Positions 12,641 through 22,487 of a stretch of 33,717 nt of DNA are shown piece after piece; the stretch's first letter is position 1, and every line of letters starts with the position of its first letter. The notes under the pieces were generated by a model. It had not been told where the DNA came from and made no database searches. It saw only the letters and a list, made by a program, of their open reading frames with translations. The stretch spans positions 1 through 33,717 of the forward strand of contig NZ_JAGQCV010000019.1 of the NCBI RefSeq assembly GCF_024346375.1, in the 5' to 3' direction. This DNA is from Synechococcus sp. ATX 2A4 (GTDB taxonomy: Bacteria > Cyanobacteriota > Cyanobacteriia > PCC-6307 > Cyanobiaceae). The position numbers and the translations under genes were made by a program.

Positions 12641-14020
12641 TTATGGCGCGCTGCTGGGCGGCTCGGGCGCCAGCGGCGGGATCAGGCGTTCGAACAACGA
12701 CTGGCGATCCAGCAGCTGCGCCATCAGGAACCCACCCAGGCAGGCCACCAGCAGCGGCTTGAGGATCAACGGATCCTTGGTGAGGGCGAAGGTGAGAAAC
12801 ATCGCCGTGATCGGGGTGCGGGCACAAGCCGCCACAAAGGCCCCCATGCAGGCGAACACCACCGTGCTGGGGGCGGTGCCACCCAACTGCGCGATCACCC
12901 CCGCCACCGCCAGCCCCAGTGCACCGCCGAGGGTGAGCATCGGCGCGAACAGCCCTCCGGGGGTGCCCACGGCGGCGGCCAGACCGGTGGTGAGGAACAG
13001 TACCGCGAAGATCGCCAGCGACCGGGAGATGTCGAGATCGCCTTCCGCCACCGCCTGACGGATGCCGGCCCGGTTGATGAAATCCGCCGGCAGCAGGGCG
13101 TCGCTGAGGCCGAGCAGCACCCCCACCCCGGCCATGCCCGCCGCCAGCGGCACCTGCCAGCGCAGGCGCAGCGCGTGCAGGCCCACCACGAAGCGGCAAT
13201 AGGCCTCGGCGGCGCAGGCCACCAGCGCACCGAGGGCGAACAGCACCAGCAAATCGAGCGGGCGCACCTCGAAGAAGGCGAACACCTGACGCTCCAGTGG
13301 CAGGGTGCCCGACGACCGGCTCAGGCCGGTGAGGGACGGGCCCAGGCCCGCCAGCCCGAGCAGATCAGCCCAGGTGTCAGCCCAGAAGGTGGTGAACAGC
13401 ACCAGCAGCATCACCACCGGCCGCGCCCCGCGCAGCAGTTCCTCCAGCGCATAGAAAAAGCCCCCGATCGGTGCGTTGAACACCGCCGCGATGCCGGCGC
13501 CCCCACCGCCGGCCACGATCAGCCGCACAAAGGCCTTTGGTGCCTGGATGCGGCGCGCCATGGCGTGTCCCACCGAGCTGCCCATCTGGATCGAGGGGCC
13601 GGACGGGCCGAGTGGAAAGCCACTGCCGATCGCCACGATGCCGGCCGCCAGCTTCACCAGCGCCACCTTCAGATCCATCGGGATCGGCCGGCCCCGCAGG
13701 AACTGCTTCACCTGGGGAATCCCCGACCCCTGCGCCGCCGGGGCCAGCCGCTGCACCAACAGCCCGGCGATCAGGCCGCCTGCGCCGCCGATCGCCGGCA
13801 ACAGCAGCAGGTCAGGACCGAGATCAAGCACGCGCAGCCGCCAGCGGCCCAGACCATCGAGGCCGAGCTTGAACAGCAGACCGGCCGTGGCCGCGCCCAG
13901 GCCGGTGAGGATCAGGGCCAGCACCACCGGCAGCAGCCGGTGCTCCAGCAGGCGCCGCACCACATTGGTGCCCGCCTGCTTCCGCAGCAGCGTGCGCTTG
14001 GGGGGATCTTCCGCCGGCAC
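12641..14020 (-). CDS. ClC family chloride channel lacking the gating glutamate
   Basis: A 459-residue integral membrane protein from GTG 14020, 8 bases after the acnB stop; the much longer open frame upstream is only acnB read out of frame. ClC signatures are present: GSGIP (98-102), PLGPSGPS in the GxEGP position (the gating Glu is Ser140), FNAPIGGFFYALEEL with the internal EE pair, and GGLFAPMLTLGGALG. The pore tyrosine of the C-terminal motif is also not evident (TKDPLILKP). Loss of the external Glu generally uncouples proton exchange, so channel-like chloride conduction is inferred. No CBS domains follow. Confidence 0.9.
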   Translation of the reverse strand: MPAEDPPKRTLLRKQAGTNVVRRLLEHRLLPVVLALILTGLGAATAGLLFKLGLDGLGRWRLRVLDLGPDLLLLPAIGGAGGLIAGLLVQRLAPAAQGSGIPQVKQFLRGRPIPMDLKVALVKLAAGIVAIGSGFPLGPSGPSIQMGSSVGHAMARRIQAPKAFVRLIVAGGGGAGIAAVFNAPIGGFFYALEELLRGARPVVMLLVLFTTFWADTWADLLGLAGLGPSLTGLSRSSGTLPLERQVFAFFEVRPLDLLVLFALGALVACAAEAYCRFVVGLHALRLRWQVPLAAGMAGVGVLLGLSDALLPADFINRAGIRQAVAEGDLDISRSLAIFAVLFLTTGLAAAVGTPGGLFAPMLTLGGALGLAVAGVIAQLGGTAPSTVVFACMGAFVAACARTPITAMFLTFALTKDPLILKPLLVACLGGFLMAQLLDRQSLFERLIPPLAPEPPSSAP

Positions 14021-14028
14021 CCCCTTGC

Positions 14029-16674
14029 TCAGACCTCTGCCAGCACCCTCTGCTCCTCCTCCATGCTCACCACGCGGCCGGCCTCGCTGAAGCCGTCGAT
14101 CTGGTCGAAGTTGAGGTAGCGGTAGAGCTGATCGGAGAGGGGATCGATCTTGGCCGCCGCGATCTCCAGGTAGTCGGCCGGCGTGGGAATGCGGCCCAGC
14201 AGGGCGCATACCGCCGCCAGTTCGGCGCTGCCCAGATACACCTGGGCGCCGTTGCCGAGGCGGTTGTTGAAGTTGCGCGTGCTGGTGGAGAACACCGTGG
14301 TGTTGTCTTCCACCCGGGCCTGGTTGCCCATGCACAGGGAGCAGCCGGGCAGCTCCATGCGGGCACCGGCAGCCTCGAACTTGGCGGTGTAACCCTCGGC
14401 GCGCAGCACCTCATCGTCCATGCGGGTGGGCGGACACACCCACAGGCGGGCGGCGCTGGTGCCGGCCCCATCGAGCACCGTGGCGGCGGCGCGGTAGTGG
14501 CCGATGTTGGTCATGCAGGAGCCGATGAACACCTCATCGATCCGGTCGCCCGCCACCTCGCTCAGCAACTTGACGTTGTCGGGGTCGTTCGGGCAGGCCA
14601 GCACCGGTTCGGTGAGGTCATCGAGGTTGATCTCGATCACTTCGGCGTACTCGGCGTCGGCATCGGCGCTCAGCAGCTGTGGATCCGCCAGCCACGCCTC
14701 CATCGCCTGGATGCGGCGGGCCATGGTGCGGGCATCGCTGTAGCCCCTGGCGATCATGTTCTTGAGCAGCGCCACATTGCTGCGCAGGTATTCCGCCACC
14801 GTCGCTTCTGAGAGCTTGATCGTGCAGCCGGCACAGGACCGTTCGGCGGAGGCGTCCGTCAGCTCAAACGCCTGCTCGAGCTTGAGATCCGGCAAGCCTT
14901 CGATTTCGAGAATGCGGCCGGAGAACACATTGATCTTGCCCGCCTTCGCCACCGTGAGCAGGCCCTTCTGGATCGCCACCCACGGGATCACATTCACCAC
15001 ATCGCGCAGGGTCACGCCCGGCTGCAGCGAGCCGGTGAAGCGCACCAGCACCGATTCGGGCATGTCGAGCGGCATGGCGCCGATCGCGGCGGCGAAGGCC
15101 ACCAGGCCCGAGCCGGCGGGGAAAGAGATGCCGAGGGGGAAGCGGGTGTGGCTGTCACCGCCGGTGCCCACCGTGTCGGGCAGCAGCATGCGGTTGAGCC
15201 AGCTGTGGATGATGCCGTCGCCGGGCCGCAGGGCCACGCCACCGCGGGAGCTGATGAAATCGGGAAGCTCGGCGTGGGTCTTGAGGTCGATCGGTTTCGG
15301 GTAGGCGGCGGTGTGGCAGAAGCTCTGCAGCACCAGGTCGGAGGAGAAGCCCAGGCAGGCCAGTTCCTTCATCTCGTCGCGGGTCATCGGCCCGGTGGTG
15401 TCCTGGCTGCCCACGGTGGTCATCAGCGGTTCGCAGCTGGTGCCCGGCCGCACCCCCGCCAGGCCGCAGGCCCGGCCCACCATCTTCTGGGCCAGGGTGA
15501 AGCCCTTGCCAGTGTTGGTGGGGGCCACCGGGCGGATGAACAGATCGGAAGCGGGCAGGCCCAGGCGGGCGCGCACCTTGTCCGTCAGGGAGCGGCCGAT
15601 CAGCAGCGGGATGCGGCCGCCGGCCCGCACCTCATCGGTGATCGTGCTGGGCTTGAGCTCGAAGCGGGCCACGATCTCGCCGGCGTTCGGCTCACCGGCG
15701 GCGCGCTCGATCGTGCCGGCGTACGGGCGGATCGTGATCACATCGCCGCTGCTGAGCGCCGCCACCTCGCATTCGATCGGGAGGGCGCCGGAATCCTCGG
15801 CCGTGTTGAAGAAGATCGGCGCGATCTTGCCGCCCAGGATCACCCCGCCGGAGCGTTTGTTGGGCACATGGGGGATGTCGGTGCCGGTGTGCCACAGCAC
15901 CGAGTTGATCGCCGATTTGCGCGAACTGCCTGTGCCCACCACATCGCCCACGTAGGCGACCGGATGGCCTTTCGCCTTGAGGGCGCTGATCTGCTCAAGG
16001 CCGCCGGACTGGCGGGTTTCCAGCATCGCCTGGGCGTGCAGGGGGATGTCGGGGCGGGTGGTGGCGTGGGTGGCCGGCGAGAGGTCGTCGGTGTTGGTTT
16101 CCCCCTCCACCTTGAACACCGTCACGGTGATCGCCTCCGCCAGCGGCGCCTTCTCGGTGAACCAGGCGGCCTCGGCCCAGCTCTCCACCACCTGCTTGGC
16201 CCACGGATTGGTCTGCGCCAGCTCCAGCACGTCGTTGAAGGCGTCGTAGACGAGCAGGGTGCGGCTCAGCCCCGTGGCGGCCTCCGCCGCGATCGCCACA
16301 TCGGCGTGGCCCAGCAACGTGATCAGCGCCCCCACGTTGTAGCCGCCGATCATCGTGGCCAGCAGCCGCGTGGCGGCGATCGGATCCACCAGCGGACTGG
16401 TGGCCAGCCCCTGGGCCACGGCGCTCAGCCAGCCCGCCTTGACGTAGGCCGCTTCATCCACCCCCGGTGGGATCCGTTCACTCAGCAGATCCAGCAGGAA
16501 CGCCTCCTCGCCGGCGGGCGGCTGCTGCAGCAGCTCGGTGAGGGCCTGGGCCTGGGGCGCCGAGAGCGGCAGCGGCGGCACGCCGAGGGCCTCACGTTCT
16601 GCAGCGGCGCTGCGGTAGGTGGCCAGCAGATCGGTAGCGGCGATGGGGGACGAAGCCATAGGAGAAGGGGTCAT
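14029..16674 (-). CDS. acnB: Aconitate hydratase B
   Basis: An 881-residue bifunctional aconitase B, interconverting citrate and isocitrate in the TCA cycle. Length and motifs fit the AcnB family: an N-terminal HEAT-like region, the swivel domain, [16 protein letters not shown], and the 4Fe-4S ligands C720 in [12 protein letters not shown] and C778/C781 in [18 protein letters not shown] 16674 is chosen, right after CAGGGG; ATG 16659 is an alternative. It is transcribed away from aroG across a 139-base divergent region and is followed closely by the ClC gene. Confidence 0.97.
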   Translation of the reverse strand: MTPSPMASSPIAATDLLATYRSAAAEREALGVPPLPLSAPQAQALTELLQQPPAGEEAFLLDLLSERIPPGVDEAAYVKAGWLSAVAQGLATSPLVDPIAATRLLATMIGGYNVGALITLLGHADVAIAAEAATGLSRTLLVYDAFNDVLELAQTNPWAKQVVESWAEAAWFTEKAPLAEAITVTVFKVEGETNTDDLSPATHATTRPDIPLHAQAMLETRQSGGLEQISALKAKGHPVAYVGDVVGTGSSRKSAINSVLWHTGTDIPHVPNKRSGGVILGGKIAPIFFNTAEDSGALPIECEVAALSSGDVITIRPYAGTIERAAGEPNAGEIVARFELKPSTITDEVRAGGRIPLLIGRSLTDKVRARLGLPASDLFIRPVAPTNTGKGFTLAQKMVGRACGLAGVRPGTSCEPLMTTVGSQDTTGPMTRDEMKELACLGFSSDLVLQSFCHTAAYPKPIDLKTHAELPDFISSRGGVALRPGDGIIHSWLNRMLLPDTVGTGGDSHTRFPLGISFPAGSGLVAFAAAIGAMPLDMPESVLVRFTGSLQPGVTLRDVVNVIPWVAIQKGLLTVAKAGKINVFSGRILEIEGLPDLKLEQAFELTDASAERSCAGCTIKLSEATVAEYLRSNVALLKNMIARGYSDARTMARRIQAMEAWLADPQLLSADADAEYAEVIEINLDDLTEPVLACPNDPDNVKLLSEVAGDRIDEVFIGSCMTNIGHYRAAATVLDGAGTSAARLWVCPPTRMDDEVLRAEGYTAKFEAAGARMELPGCSLCMGNQARVEDNTTVFSTSTRNFNNRLGNGAQVYLGSAELAAVCALLGRIPTPADYLEIAAAKIDPLSDQLYRYLNFDQIDGFSEAGRVVSMEEEQRVLAEV

Positions 16675-16813
16675 CCCCTGAACGTACGGGAGGCTTCCAT
16701 TCTTTGCGCCCACCGGACCGCCAACGGTGGCATCGGCTGCAGAACGGTGGCGGGTTCGGCGCCGTTGCAGCCGGCTTCTAGGGTGGGTCTTCAGCGCCCT
16801 TCCGCCTGCCGCC

Positions 16814-17902
16814 ATGATCCCCACCTCCGACCTCCATGTGGTGGAGACCCGGCCGCTGGTGGCGCCGGCGGTGCTGCACCGGGAGCTGCCCCTCGGCGAA
16901 GCGGCGGCGGCGGTGGTAGCCGGCGCCCGCGAGCGCATCAAGGCGATCCTGCACGGCCGTGATTCACGCCTGCTGGTGATCGTGGGGCCCTGCTCCGTCC
17001 ACGACGTGACCGCCGCCCAGGAGTACGCCGCCGCCATCGCCAAGGTGCGGGCGGAGCACCTCGATCAGCTCGAGATCGTGATGCGGGTGTACTTCGAGAA
17101 GCCGCGCACCACCGTGGGCTGGAAGGGTCTGATCAACGATCCCCACCTCGACAGCAGCTACGACATCAACACCGGCCTGCGCCTGGCGCGCGGTCTGCTG
17201 CTGCATCTCGCCGAGCTCGGCCTGCCCGCCGCCACCGAGCTGCTCGATCCGGTGGTGCCGCAGTACATCGCCGATCTGATCAGCTGGACGGCGATCGGTG
17301 CCCGCACCACCGAAAGCCAGACGCACCGCGAAATGGCCTCGGGCCTGTCGATGCCGATCGGCTTCAAGAACGGCACCGATGGCAGCGCCATGACGGCGAT
17401 CAACGCCATGGAGGCGGCCGCCCGCCCGCACCATTTCCTCGGCATCAGCCGCCAGGGCCATGCGGCGATCGTATCCACCACCGGCAACCCCGATGGCCAC
17501 CTGGTGCTGCGCGGCGGCAAGGGCGGCAGCAACTACCACCCGGAAGCGGTGGCGGCGGCGGCGGCCTCGCTCGCCAAGGCCGGCCTACCGGCGCGGCTGA
17601 TGGTGGATTGCAGCCACGGCAACTCCAACAAGGACTACCGCCTGCAGGGCCAGGTGCTGGCCCAGGTGGGCGAGCAGCTGCGCCAGGCCGCCTGCCCGGT
17701 CATGGGCGTGATGATCGAAAGCCACCTGGTGGCGGGCAACCAGAAGATCCCGGCCGATCTCTCCCAGCTCACCTACGGCCAGAGCATCACCGATGCCTGC
17801 ATCGACCTCGACACCACCCGCGCAGTGCTCGCCGAGCTGGCCGAAGCGATGAGGGAGGCCCAGCGCCATGCGCCCAGCGGCGAGGTGCTGGCAGCGGTCT
17901 GA
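16814..17902 (+). CDS. aroG: 3-deoxy-7-phosphoheptulonate synthase (DAHP synthase, class I)
   Basis: A 362-residue class I-alpha (AroF/G/H-type) DAHP synthase, condensing phosphoenolpyruvate and erythrose 4-phosphate in the first shikimate pathway step. Signatures are VGPCSVHD with the metal Cys, [40 protein letters not shown] followed by IGFKNGTDG, and [15 protein letters not shown] 16814 gives the family length. The feedback-effector class cannot be told from sequence alone. The gene is divergent from acnB and is followed by inverted repeats at 17919-17982. Confidence 0.96.
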   Translation: MIPTSDLHVVETRPLVAPAVLHRELPLGEAAAAVVAGARERIKAILHGRDSRLLVIVGPCSVHDVTAAQEYAAAIAKVRAEHLDQLEIVMRVYFEKPRTTVGWKGLINDPHLDSSYDINTGLRLARGLLLHLAELGLPAATELLDPVVPQYIADLISWTAIGARTTESQTHREMASGLSMPIGFKNGTDGSAMTAINAMEAAARPHHFLGISRQGHAAIVSTTGNPDGHLVLRGGKGGSNYHPEAVAAAAASLAKAGLPARLMVDCSHGNSNKDYRLQGQVLAQVGEQLRQAACPVMGVMIESHLVAGNQKIPADLSQLTYGQSITDACIDLDTTRAVLAELAEAMREAQRHAPSGEVLAAV

Positions 17903-17918
17903 CCGACTGATTGTGTAG

Positions 17919-17945
17919 CTGGCACTCCCTAATCGTGAGTGCCAG
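17919..17945 (+). terminator. Stem-loop after aroG
   Basis: CTGGCACTC (17919-17927) and GAGTGCCAG (17937-17945) form a perfect 9-base-pair stem with a 9-base loop, 16 bases after the aroG stop. The downstream sequence is AT-rich (ATTGATGTT) but has no long T run, so it is a moderate terminator candidate. Confidence 0.55.
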
Positions 17946-17963
17946 ATTGATGTTCTGCAACGA

Positions 17964-17982
17964 ACTGTTCAGTGGGAACAGT
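17964..17982. repeat. Inverted repeat ACTGTTC-N5-GAACAGT
   Basis: Perfect 7-base arms (17964-17970 and 17976-17982) around AGTGG, 52 bases before the next gene. It could be part of the termination region or an operator for the downstream small gene; nothing decides between these. Confidence 0.4.
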
Positions 17983-18034
17983 CGCCGGAGCAGATCTCTC
18001 TAATTTGCCCTCACCACATTGCAGGGAAGGCGGC

Positions 18035-18376
18035 ATGTCTTATCTATTGCAATTCTGCGGATTGTCAGAACCGCTGCAGATGTTTTATCTGGAGCAGACA
18101 TCTATCTCTTCCGATCACAGCGGCCCTGTCTTCGCCGGCTTCCGACCTTTTCAGCTTGATGACCTGCTCAGTTGGGCCCTGGCCTCCTCGCAGCAGCGGG
18201 GCTGGGACCCTGAAGGCATCCAGCGCACCGTGTTGAACGTGTGGATGGAGCGCGCCGAGGTGATCCGCCAGTGGCAGCTGCGGTTGCGGGAGGAGCCCAG
18301 CGACCGGCTGATCGTGGCGGGCCTGGGCACCCGCGACGACTGGCGCCACCGCTGCGAGCGCATGCTTCAGGTCTGA
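18035..18376 (+). CDS. Conserved-looking hypothetical protein
   Basis: 113 residues from ATG 18035, with GGGAAGG just upstream; the longer frame from 17972 crosses the inverted repeat. The N terminus MSYLLQFCGLSEPLQMFYLE is followed by FAGFRPFQLDDLLSWALASS and a helical, Arg/Glu-rich C terminus (WMERAEVIRQWQLRLREEP). No known domain is recognised and no membrane segment is convincing. Its 3' end overlaps the convergent phytol kinase-like gene by 10 bases. Codon use matches the GC-rich core genes. Confidence 0.65.
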   Translation: MSYLLQFCGLSEPLQMFYLEQTSISSDHSGPVFAGFRPFQLDDLLSWALASSQQRGWDPEGIQRTVLNVWMERAEVIRQWQLRLREEPSDRLIVAGLGTRDDWRHRCERMLQV

Positions 18377-19074
18377 GCGCCAAGCAGTACCCAGAGCAGG
18401 CCCACCGCCACCGGCACGGCCAGGTTGTCGATGCCCAGCAGGGCGAACTGCTCCAGCAGCATCGCCGCCACCGCGATCACCACCAGCGCCGGCAGCGACG
18501 GGCCCAGCCCGCCGCCCGCCGGCAGGGCCAGCCGCAGCACCGCCAGCACCGCGAGGCTCACCAGCCCCATCGTGGCGGTGCCCAGCAGCGATTTGCGCTG
18601 GCCGGCGATCGTCCAGCTCGGCGACGCGATCGAGGCCCCCAGCAGGCCCGCCAGGCCATCGCCGCAGGCCATCACCAGGACCCCGGCGGCTACCGCATCA
18701 CTCCGCTCCGGCCAGAACAGGGCCAGCAAGGTGGTGATGGCGGCGCCGTAGGCCACGGTGCCGTAGCTGGCGCGGCCCACATCTTCCACCGCCGGCAGCA
18801 GGCGGAAGCGGTGGTTGAGCGCCGCTGCCACGGTGACCGCCGCCGCCGCCGGCAGGGCGATCGAGCGCTGGATTCCCAGCCCCCAGGCGATCAGCACCAC
18901 CGGGCCGGTGCCGATGTGCAGCACCTTGCGGCTCCACTCCGGCCGCTGCGGCCAGCGGGCCCTGGTCTGCAGCGCCAGCAGCACCATCAATGCCAGCCAG
19001 AGCAGCACGGCGGCGACCCCGAGGGCCTGCCGCCATCCTTCGCCCAGCCCCTCCCACCAGAGCGGCAGCGCCAA
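18367..19074 (-). CDS. Diacylglycerol/polyprenol kinase family protein (phytol kinase-like)
   Basis: A 235-residue polytopic membrane protein. After a first hydrophobic segment (ALGVAAVLLWLALMVLLALQ) come EWSRKVLHIGTGPVVLIAWG, the family motif R-K-LH, then ASYGTVAYGAAITTLLALFW, VMACGDGLAGLLG and GQRKSLLGTATMGLVS. These are characteristic of CTP-dependent dolichol/phytol kinases. In cyanobacteria such enzymes recycle phytol from chlorophyll into tocopherol or chlorophyll; that role is inferred. The start is TTG 19074, only 5 bases after the sigma factor stop, suggesting translational coupling. Confidence 0.85.
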   Translation of the reverse strand: MALPLWWEGLGEGWRQALGVAAVLLWLALMVLLALQTRARWPQRPEWSRKVLHIGTGPVVLIAWGLGIQRSIALPAAAAVTVAAALNHRFRLLPAVEDVGRASYGTVAYGAAITTLLALFWPERSDAVAAGVLVMACGDGLAGLLGASIASPSWTIAGQRKSLLGTATMGLVSLAVLAVLRLALPAGGGLGPSLPALVVIAVAAMLLEQFALLGIDNLAVPVAVGLLWVLLGAQT

Positions 19075-19079
19075 GGGCC

Positions 19080-20057
19080 TCAGGCGGCCTGCTGGAAGTT
19101 GCTCATCAGCCGCAGCTTCATGATCGCCTTGGCCTCCAGCTGGCGCACCCGTTCGCGCGACACGTTGATCGTGCGGCCGATCTCGGCGAGCGTGAGCGGC
19201 TCGGAGCCCTCCAGGCCGAAACGCAGCTTGAGGATCTTCTGCTCCCGCTCATTGAGCTGGGACAGCCAGGCCCCCAGGTGCTCCTTCTGCAGGCTGCGGT
19301 CCATGTGATCCATGGGCTCGTGGCTGGCCGGATCGGCGATCAGCTCACCCAGGGTGCTGCGGTCTTCCTCGCCGCGGGCGTGGGCGTCGAGGGAGGCACA
19401 GGGTGCGCTCTGGGCGATCAGCTCCTCCAGGTCGCGGGGCTCCATGCCTATGGCATGGGCCAGTTCCAGCCGGTTGGGCTGGCGGCCGAAGCGGTGCGAG
19501 AGCTCCCGGGTGATGCGCCGCATCTTCGAGAGCTTCTCGGAGACGTGAATCGGCAACCGGATCGTGCGGGCGCTGTTGTCGATTGCCCGGGTCATGCCCT
19601 GGCGGATCCACCAATAGGCATAGGTGGAAAACTTGTAGCCCATGGCCGGATCGAACTTGTCGACGGCGCGCTCCAGGCCGATCGCCCCTTCCTGCACCAG
19701 ATCCAGCAGCTCAAGGCCCTGGTTCTGGTACTTCTTGGCGACGCTGACCACGAGCCGCAGGTTGGCGGCCATCATCCGGTCACGGGCACGGGCGCCCATG
19801 CGGATCTGGTGCCGCTGCCGCACGGTGAGGCTGTCGGCGGGCAATTCGAGCAGGCGTTTCATCCCCTGCACGTGATGCGCCAGCTCAATTTCTTCAGCCG
19901 CCGTGAGAAGTGGTACACGGCCGATGTTGCTCAGATACCAGCCGATCGAATCGACGCTCAAGCGCCCACTGGACCGCTGTTGACCCACCCGTGGCGGTGG
20001 CTTGACGCCGCCGCCCGCAGCCGAAGCCGCAGATGTGGATCGCGGAGGTGTCCCCAT
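19080..20057 (-). CDS. RpoD-like group 2 sigma factor
   Basis: A 325-residue sigma-70 family protein. Region 1.2 starts at DSIGWYLSNIGRVPLLTAAE. Region 2 carries NLRLVVSVAKKYQNQGLELL, DLVQEGAIGLERAVDKFDP and FSTYAYWWIRQGMTRAIDN. Region 3 has IRLPIHVSEKLSKMRR. Region 4 has LKLRFGLEGSEPLTLAEIGR and SRERVRQLEAKAIMKLR. It is shorter than the primary SigA and lacks a long region 1.1, so it is an alternative group 2 factor of the cyanobacterial type. ATG 20057 is preferred over GTG 20060 because AGGAGG lies 8 bases before it. Confidence 0.95.
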   Translation of the reverse strand: MGTPPRSTSAASAAGGGVKPPPRVGQQRSSGRLSVDSIGWYLSNIGRVPLLTAAEEIELAHHVQGMKRLLELPADSLTVRQRHQIRMGARARDRMMAANLRLVVSVAKKYQNQGLELLDLVQEGAIGLERAVDKFDPAMGYKFSTYAYWWIRQGMTRAIDNSARTIRLPIHVSEKLSKMRRITRELSHRFGRQPNRLELAHAIGMEPRDLEELIAQSAPCASLDAHARGEEDRSTLGELIADPASHEPMDHMDRSLQKEHLGAWLSQLNEREQKILKLRFGLEGSEPLTLAEIGRTINVSRERVRQLEAKAIMKLRLMSNFQQAA

Positions 20058-20086
20058 CACCTCGGCCTCCTGCTAGTTGTGGCCGG

Positions 20087-20095
20087 AACATAGCA
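20087..20095 (-). promoter_or_regulatory. Extended -10 promoter upstream of the group 2 sigma gene
   Basis: On the minus strand TGCTATGTT is an extended -10 element about 30 bases before the sigma factor start. It sits in the unusually AT-rich 233-base gap 20058-20290 after ppk. Nothing else is recognised in that gap. Confidence 0.4.
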
Positions 20096-20290
20096 GAGAC
20101 TTGCCGATGAAAGGGTAATGATTCGGTTGCTTTTGCCACAAATAAGTGGTCACATCTTCATTTCTGAATTATTCGACGGCGGCACCCCTCTTGTGGTCGT
20201 TGATTTGGCGATGAAGGGCTGCGCTGCTGCAATGTGCGGCAGCCGCAGCGAGGCGGCCGCCCGGCTGTGGGACAAGGCGCAGGTCCAGGC

Positions 20291-22438
20291 TCAGGCGATG
20301 GCTGCCGGTTGCAGCGCGGTGCGCCAGCCGTTGATCAGATCGCGCTGGGCGCAATGCTCCTCCCCTTCCGCCTGCCGCTGGATGAAGGTGCCGTCGGGTT
20401 GCATGTCCCAGGCGGCGACGTTGTCGTTGAAATACGTATCGAGCAGGCGCTCGAGCAACAGCTGGTGGGCTGGATCCTTCACCGGCGCCACCGCTTCCAC
20501 CCGGCGATCAAGGTTGCGGGGCATCCAGTCGGCGCTGCCGAAATACATTTCCGGTTCGCCGGCATTGGCGAAACGGAACAGGCGGGAGTGCTCCAGGAAC
20601 CGCCCGATCACGCTCACCACTTTGATGTTGTCGCTCACGCCAGGCACACCGGGCCGCAGGCTGCACATGCCGCGGATCAACAGTTCGATCGTGACCCCGG
20701 CCTGGGAGGCCGCATAGAGCAAGGCGATGATCGGCGGATCCACCAGCGAATTCATTTTTGCCCGAATCGAGCCGCCGAGGCCAGCGCGGGCATGGTCGAT
20801 CTCCCGTTGGATCAGCCCCTCCATGCCCTTGCGCAGCGTGACCGGCGCCACCAGCAGGCGGCGGAAGCTCTGCTGCTTGGAAAAGCCGGTGAGGTAGTTG
20901 AACAGCTCCACCAGATCCTTGCCCAGCTCCTCGTTCGCCGACAGCAGGCCGATGTCGGTGTAGAGGCTGGAGGTTTTGGAGTTGTAGTTGCCGGTGCCGA
21001 TGTGCACGTAGCTGCGCAACCGCTCTTTCTCCTTGCGCACCACCAGCATGATCTTGGTGTGGGTCTTGAGGCCAAGCACCCCGTACACGACGTGCACGCC
21101 GGAGCGCTCCAGCTGGCGGGCCCACTGGATGTTGTTGTCCTCGTCGAAGCGGGCCTTGAGCTCCACCAGCGCCATCACCTGCTTGCCGTTTTCGGCCGCC
21201 CGGATCAGCGCCAGGATGATCGGCGAATTCTTGGAGGTGCGGTAGAGGGTCATCTTGATCGCCAGCACCGAGGGGTCATCGGCGGCCTGGTTGATGAATT
21301 CCTCCACCGAGGTGGCGAACAGGTCGTAGGGGTGGTGCAGCAGCACATCGTTGCGGCGCAGCACCGCGAAGATGCTCTGGAAGTCTTCGGCCTTGAGCGA
21401 GCCATCCTCCAGACGGCTCTTCTGGGTGCGCGCCAACGCCGCGTTGGTGCGGCCGATGTGCGGCTTGTCCTTGAGCTGGGGCAGGGGAATGGCCAGCAGG
21501 CTCATCAGGTCGTCGAGGCCCAGAGGGCCATTGATCCGGTAGAGGTCTTCCGGCTCCACATCGGTGGCTTCCACCAGCTGCTCCACCACCTCTTCGGGCA
21601 TCTCATCGGCCACTTCCAGGCGCACCACCTCGCCGCCCCGCCGCCGCTTGCGCAGGCCTTCCTGCAGCGCCTCCATCAGATCGTCCGCCTCCAGATCCCG
21701 CAGTTCAAGGTCGGCGTCGCGGGTGATGCGGAAGAAGTAGTGCCCCTCGATCGTCATGCCGGGGAACAGCAGCTGCAGGTTGAAGGCCACCACCTGCTCG
21801 AGCGGCACGGCGCAGAACACCACATCCTTGGCGTTGCGGCCGCTGAGCTCGGTGGGAATCTCCACAAGGCGCGGCAAGCTCTTCTGCGGCACCTTCACCC
21901 GGGCGAACTGTTGCTGGCCGGTGTCGGGGTCGCGGATCAACGCCGCCACGTTCAGGCTCAGGTTGCTCATGAACGGGAACGGGTGAGCCGGATCCACCGC
22001 CAGGGGGGTGAGCACCGGGAAGATCGCCGTCTTGAAGTAGTCGTCGGCCCACTGTTTCTGGGCCTTGTTGAGCCGCTGGTAATCGAGCAGGTGCACGCCG
22101 TGCTCCGCCAGGCTGCTCTTCATATGGCCGCGATAGTGCGCCTGCTGCTGCTCCAAAAGCGGCCGCAGCCGCTCATGAATGGCCTGCAGCTGCTGCTTCG
22201 GGGTGCGGCCGTCGTCGCTGAGCGTGTCGACCCCGGCCTCCAGCTGCGACTTCAGCGAGGCCACCCTCACCATGAAGAATTCATCGAGGTTGTTGCTGAA
22301 AATGGCGCTGAACTTCGCCTGCTCGAGCAACGGCGTGCGGGGATCAAGCGCCTGGGCCAGCACGCGGCTGTTGAAGGCAATCCAGCTCAGCTCCCGGTTG
22401 ATGTAGAGCTCCGGGGCCACCACTGGTTCGCGCATCAC
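20291..22438 (-). CDS. ppk: Polyphosphate kinase 1
   Basis: A 715-residue PPK1, making polyphosphate reversibly from ATP. It begins with the classic YINRELSWIAFNSRVLAQAL and SNNLDEFFMVRVASLK. The middle has VELKARFDEDNNIQWA. The catalytic histidines are H460 (GLKTHTKIMLVVRKE, the autophosphorylated His) and H617 (FLEHSRLFRF). The C-terminal phospholipase-D-like domain continues with YFGSADWMPRNLDRRVEAVA. ATG 22438 or 22435 are both possible. It sits 49 bases after the MFS gene on the same strand and 233 bases before the sigma gene. Confidence 0.97.
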   Translation of the reverse strand: MMREPVVAPELYINRELSWIAFNSRVLAQALDPRTPLLEQAKFSAIFSNNLDEFFMVRVASLKSQLEAGVDTLSDDGRTPKQQLQAIHERLRPLLEQQQAHYRGHMKSSLAEHGVHLLDYQRLNKAQKQWADDYFKTAIFPVLTPLAVDPAHPFPFMSNLSLNVAALIRDPDTGQQQFARVKVPQKSLPRLVEIPTELSGRNAKDVVFCAVPLEQVVAFNLQLLFPGMTIEGHYFFRITRDADLELRDLEADDLMEALQEGLRKRRRGGEVVRLEVADEMPEEVVEQLVEATDVEPEDLYRINGPLGLDDLMSLLAIPLPQLKDKPHIGRTNAALARTQKSRLEDGSLKAEDFQSIFAVLRRNDVLLHHPYDLFATSVEEFINQAADDPSVLAIKMTLYRTSKNSPIILALIRAAENGKQVMALVELKARFDEDNNIQWARQLERSGVHVVYGVLGLKTHTKIMLVVRKEKERLRSYVHIGTGNYNSKTSSLYTDIGLLSANEELGKDLVELFNYLTGFSKQQSFRRLLVAPVTLRKGMEGLIQREIDHARAGLGGSIRAKMNSLVDPPIIALLYAASQAGVTIELLIRGMCSLRPGVPGVSDNIKVVSVIGRFLEHSRLFRFANAGEPEMYFGSADWMPRNLDRRVEAVAPVKDPAHQLLLERLLDTYFNDNVAAWDMQPDGTFIQRQAEGEEHCAQRDLINGWRTALQPAAIA

Positions 22439-22487
22439 CCACTGACCTCAATGCCTGTGTCGGCACCAAGGTAGCCAGCAACCTCCA

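Noticed and set aside
14021-14335. N-terminal extension of the ClC protein
   Set aside because: It lies entirely within acnB in another frame and has the composition of a shadow frame.
15148-16962. 604-residue plus-strand frame opposite acnB
   Set aside because: It is His, Gln and Gly rich with no domain, a typical GC-rich antisense shadow of a clear acnB gene.
20234-22474. 746-residue plus-strand frame opposite ppk
   Set aside because: It is an antisense shadow of ppk; the repetitive His/Gln/Leu composition matches no family.
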